A stretch of 64,000 nucleotides of DNA from positions 121,607,123-121,671,122 of the forward strand of contig JAIOJX010000004.1 in NCBI GenBank assembly GCA_022376925.1, in the 5' to 3' direction. The translations under genes were made by a program, and so were the position numbers. The stretch comes from Tragulus kanchil (taxonomy: Eukaryota > Chordata > Mammalia > Artiodactyla > Tragulidae). Below, piece by piece: positions 60,569 to 64,000 of the stretch; position 1 is the stretch's first letter, and every line of letters begins with the position of its first letter. Under the pieces are notes generated by a model. The model was not told the DNA's origin and ran no database searches. It saw nothing but the letters and a program-made list of their open reading frames with translations.

Positions 60569-60778
60569 AGGGCTCCCATAGTGATAGTGACTCAGCAGTA
60601 AAGAATCCACTGGCCAATGCAGGGGTCAAAGGTTTGATTCCTGGGTCAGGAAGATCCCTGAAATGGCAACCTACTCTCAGTATTCTTGCCTAGGGAATCC
60701 CCTGGAAAGAGGAGCTTGATGGGTCTCAGTCCATGTGGTGGCAAAAGTGTCAGACACAACTTAGCAACTAAACAATAA
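60569..60778 (+). mobile_element. Bov-tA SINE
   Basis: Head 'agggctcccatagtgatagt', B-box region 'aaaggtttgattcc', 'gtcaggaagatccctgaaat', 'cagtattcttgcctagggaa', 'gtcagacacaacttagcaac'. It has a small insertion in the head. Confidence 0.9.
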
Positions 60779-61204
60779 AAACAATCTTATTAACAAACAT
60801 TTATTGCCATTTATTTCACCTAGAACTCATGTGGAAACTTTTACTCTGGAACCTTAGAGATCATACAAAACCCAGAGATACTGAAAAATAAGAATAAAGG
60901 AGGAATTGATTTAGAATAAAGTTTTCTCATATTAGATGGATGATATGTTTCAGATCATCATATAAACCAATTTGGATGATTCTCATGTTAACTTCTAGGA
61001 TTTATATAGAGATATGCATTTTCTTCTTCCTGATTCTGCCTCTGACTTCCACATCTTCCCCTCCCCCCACCTTTTCAGTAAGGGAGAACACAGAAAATCC
61101 TATTTTCTTTTGTGTACTTTTGAATTTACTCAAGATGGTAAATCCTAAATCTTAGAAATAAGACAACTATTCCATTGGAACCTAAATAAATTTCCCATTT
61201 GATT
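60779..61204. other. Non-coding sequence, nothing recognised
   Basis: Single-copy DNA. The 71-codon frame at 60940-61155 has no known domain. Confidence 0.45.
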
Positions 61205-61745
61205 CAGTCTAGTTTCTCAGTCATGTCTTACTCTTTGCAACCCCATGGACTGAAGTACGCCAGGCTTCCCTCTCCTTCACAATCTTCCAGAGCTTGCTCA
61301 AACTCATGTCCATTGAGTCAGTGATGCCATCCTACCACCTCATCCTCTGTCCACCCCTTATCCTTCTGCCTTCTATTTTTTCCTAGCATCAGGGTCTTTT
61401 CCAATGAATCCTCTCTTGGCAGCAGGTAGCCAAAGTATGGGAGCTTCAGCTTCAGCATCAGTCCTTCCAATGAATATTCAGGGTTGATTTCCTTTAAGAT
61501 CTATTGGTTTGATCTCCTTGCACTACAAGAGACTCTCAAGAGTATTCTCCAACACCACAGTTCAAAGGCATCAATCTTTTGATACTCAATCTTCTTTATG
61601 GTCCAACTCTCACATCCATACATGACTACCGGGACTGTATAGACTTTGGTCGGCAAAGTGATGTCTCTGTTTTTGAATATGCTGTCTAGGTTTGTCATAG
61701 TTTTTCTTCCAAGGAGCAAGCTTCTTTTAAGTTCATGTTTGGTAA
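61205..61745 (-). mobile_element. BovB (RTE) LINE 3' fragment
   Basis: On the minus strand the frame at 61501-61719 encodes a relic of the BovB reverse-transcriptase C-terminal region, with 'TNLDSIF', 'MYGCESWT' and 'IDAFELWCWR' followed by 'ARRSNQ'. A short internal deletion lies before 'VVMYGCE'. Downstream, 61205-61500 is the non-coding 3' part ('ccaaagtatgggagcttcag', 'ttgctcaaactcatgtccat' on +). The element is 5'-truncated and cannot be autonomous. BovB machinery is the presumed mobiliser of the Bov-tA SINEs in this window. Confidence 0.92.
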
Positions 61746-61866
61746 CACTCTCTACACTCTCTAGTCATAAAGTGAATATTACATGCTGGCAGTCAATAAT
61801 GAAAAGAAAAACTATCGTATTGACAGAAGTTATTACCTATAGCCACCATGATAAAGAAACATTGAG

Positions 61867-62172
61867 GGCTTCCCTGGTGGTCCAGTGCGTAAGGACACCG
61901 CCGTGGAGTGCAAGGGGTGTCAGTTCGATCCCTGGCCTGGGAAGATCCCAGGAGCCACAGAGCGGCTGGACCGATGTGTCCAATTACCGAGCTGGAGCTC
62001 TGGAGCGCATGCGCCCAGAGCCGGTGCTCTGGGACAACAGAGGCCATTGCGATGCGTGGCCCAGACGCGCCAAAGAATGAAGATGGATGAAAAAATAGAT
62101 AAATGAAAGACCAATAGAAGTGGCCCGCCCGTCCCCCTCCCTCCCTAACCCACCCCCCTCAAAAAAAAAAAC
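61867..62172 (+). mobile_element. Young tRNA-derived SINE, family not identified (copy 5 of 5)
   Basis: Head 'ggcttccctggtggtccagt', B-box 'agttcgatccc' (one change), body 'gtccaattaccgagctggag', 'ctctggagcgcatgcgccca', 'gaaagaccaatagaagtggc', then 'ccgcccgtccccctccctcc' and an A-run to 62172. A weak flanking repeat ('aaacatt' beside both ends) may be the target-site duplication. Frames on both strands at 61646-62226 are read-through. Confidence 0.88.
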
Positions 62173-62234
62173 ATTTAACTGTGTCCTGGGGTTATCACTC
62201 CTTGTCTTAATGCCTGTACATGCCACATTCTTTG

Positions 62235-62336
62235 TTGTTATTGTTCAGTTGCTAAGTTGTGTCCAACTCTTTGCCACCTCGTGAACTGGAGCACACCAGT
62301 CTTCCTTGTCCTTCACCATCTACCAGTTTGCCATTT
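62235..62336 (-). mobile_element. BovB / Bov-A 3'-end fragment
   Basis: On + 'ttgttcagttgctaagttgt', 'gtccaactctttgccacctc' and 'ttccttgtccttcaccatct' are the reverse complement of the shared BovB 3' end. No RT-coding part is attached. Confidence 0.82.
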
Positions 62337-64000
62337 TCTTAAACTTAAAAATTTTTATATTTCATATTTTAATATTAGGTCAGTGGGGTGTATCTTTAAA
62401 GAGTTAAAGGAGATCAAAAACCTAAATGATGAGCACTCTATAGATAGTAGATTTCAGAGTTTATTAACTCTCACTCAAGTTTCTAGGTCTCAGGTAATCC
62501 TCGGAAAAGAAATTGGAAAAGAAGGAAATCTAAGGCAAGTCATTCCGTTTTTTGGGTCACTCTCATTTCACCTTCAAATTCTGTGTTGATGTATGCTTCT
62601 GCTTTTTCCTGCCACCTACTATTTTGGTCTCATTTGTGACTATCATTTTTAATATATTCTTCTCATTTTTATTGCCACCGCTTCCTGATTGTCCAAAGTG
62701 ACATAAGTGTGTAAAGTGGAAAATTTCATGGTTAGTACGACAAGACCAGCAGCTGATGAGTGGGGCAAAGATATGACTACATTCTAAAATTTCTCACTCC
62801 CTGTTTTCCAAGAATTCTGATTTCTTACCAATTTTTGTCCTACTAACCAAACAGTGGATAAAGATGCAAAGTTAAGGGAAATGAGAAGGTTGTACCTTAT
62901 TGTAAAGAGTAGTAAGAATGGAGACTTGAGTCTTCAAAGACAAAGATGGGTGTTGATAGGAGAGTAAAAAGAATCTTGGCAGATGGCCTGAAGTGGCATG
63001 TTTTGTTCAAAATAATAAGTAGCCCTTAAGAGGAGGAGAATACAGTCAAAAGTGAGAAAGTGAGGTGCTGAAGAGCAAAGAACAGAAAGCAAGGTATTAA
63101 AGATAGGGGTCAAATGGCCAGAGGAGACCTTTCAGATAAGAGGACACTTTTGAAAGAATTTCAAAGTGAAAAAAGAAGAAATGAGTGGAATTTCTCAGCA
63201 TGGGCCTAATAGGTTACAGTTTCACATACAGAGTGTTGATAGGAGGTTATCACTGCATTTTAGATTGTTTGCAAATACACAACATAGAAAATTCTCTTCC
63301 TAGAGCAGAGCACAAGCCATTCATATAAAAAAGAGATACTTTTCCTTATAGAATACCTTATGCTAAATTTTTATTGTGTGTTTTTCTGTTTAACCCAACT
63401 TCATTACTTATTTAATATATTTTATGGACAGAATCATTTGTACGTGGTTAAACACTACTCAAATTATGTGTGACATTTGAAGGGTGGGATAATCTACATT
63501 TACTTGTATTACTGAATTCTAAAATGATTTATCTATTCTTATCAGTTTGTACCATGTAGGCTCTTAGATATACAGATTTCAGAGTTTATTAACTCTCACT
63601 CAAGTTTCTAGGTCTCAGGTAATCCTCGGAAAAGAAATTGGAAAAGAAGGAAATCTAAGGCAAGTCATTCCGTTTTTTGGGTCACTCTCATTTCACCTTC
63701 AAATTCTGTGTTGATGTATGCTTCTGCTTTTTCCTGCCACCTACTATTTTGGTCTCATTTGTGACTATCATTTTTAATATATTCTTCTCATTTTATTGCC
63801 ACCGCTTCCTGATTGTCCAAAGTGACATAAGTGTGTAAAGTGGAAAATTTCATGGTTAGTACGACAAGACCAGCAGCTGATGAGTGGGGCAAAGATATGA
63901 CTACATTCTAAAATTTCTCACTCCCTGTTTTCCAAGAATTCTGATTTCTTACCAATTTTTGTCCTACTAACCAAACAGTGGATAAAGATGCAAAGTTAAG
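62337..64000. other. Non-coding sequence, nothing recognised
   Basis: Outside the D22 duplication no gene or repeat is recognised. The 110-codon frame at 62257-62589 begins inside the BovB fragment and has no known domain. Confidence 0.45.
62449..64000. repeat. D22: tandem direct duplication, runs off the window
   Basis: Copy 1 starts at 62449 and copy 2 at 63574, offset 1125. Copy 2 is followed for 427 bases to the end and matches 62449-62875 apart from one T in a T-run ('ctcattttattgcc' versus 'ctcatttttattgcc'). Confidence 0.96.

Noticed and set aside
61501..61719. Functional reverse transcriptase gene
   Set aside because: It is the last part of a 5'-truncated BovB with an internal deletion. 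No endonuclease or catalytic RT domain is present.
1512..64000. Real recent segmental duplications or a satellite array
   Set aside because: The 22 units have unrelated sequences; each is only doubled with its own neighbour. Size uniformity and edge-clustered errors fit assembly overlap far better.

Overview
This window is vertebrate nuclear DNA from a pecoran ruminant (bovid, deer or a close relative). It carries many Bov-tA / Bov-A SINEs, a 3' fragment of the BovB LINE with a recognisable reverse-transcriptase tail, a cetartiodactyl tRNA-type SINE, a ruminant-type L1 3' end and the usual ancient mammalian repeats (MIR, L2, MLT1-type LTRs, MER5A). I found no protein-coding exon, rRNA or functional tRNA gene. 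The short open frames come from repeats or chance, so the window reads as intergenic or intronic sequence.

The dominant structure is not a gene. The window contains 22 direct head-to-tail duplications (D1-D22 below), each about 1.04-1.2 kb. The second copy starts within 0 to about 60 bases of the end of the first, and the interiors are nearly identical. Differences (missing bases, homopolymer or dinucleotide length changes, garbled tails) lie mainly next to the junctions. The layout is what about 23 fragments of 1.9-5 kb would give if each pair shared a ~1.1 kb overlap that was laid end to end instead of merged. Where a fragment is shorter than two overlaps, a segment appears three times. I infer an assembly artefact. 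Collapsing it removes roughly 24 kb, so the true locus is probably about 40 kb.

Layout: 1-5.7 kb holds a CHR-like SINE, an L1 3' end, a MIR and a Bov-tA (D1, D2). 6-11.8 kb holds an L2 and an ancient ERVL-MaLR provirus (5' LTR, internal region, partial 3' LTR) spread over D3 and D4. 11.8-17.8 kb is low in repeats apart from a MIR present three times (D5-D7). 17.8-28 kb has L1, hAT and L2 remnants and Bov-tA SINEs (D8-D10). 28-33.5 kb has nested SINE insertions, a (CT)n tract and D11. 33.5-42 kb is mostly unique sequence in D12-D15, with one unexplained 158-codon open frame. 42-43 kb holds two adjacent young SINEs. 43-57.5 kb contains Bov-tA, an MLT1A-like LTR, MER5A and another young SINE (D16-D20). 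57.5-64 kb contains D21, Bov-tA, BovB, a fifth young SINE and D22, which runs off the window end.

The most biologically interesting item is the young SINE family: five copies of about 300 bp with a tRNA-like head, a shared unfamiliar body, and a C-rich then A-rich 3' end. Four copies have 12-16 bp target-site duplications, and one copy has inserted into a Bov-tA. I cannot assign it to a named family from memory.
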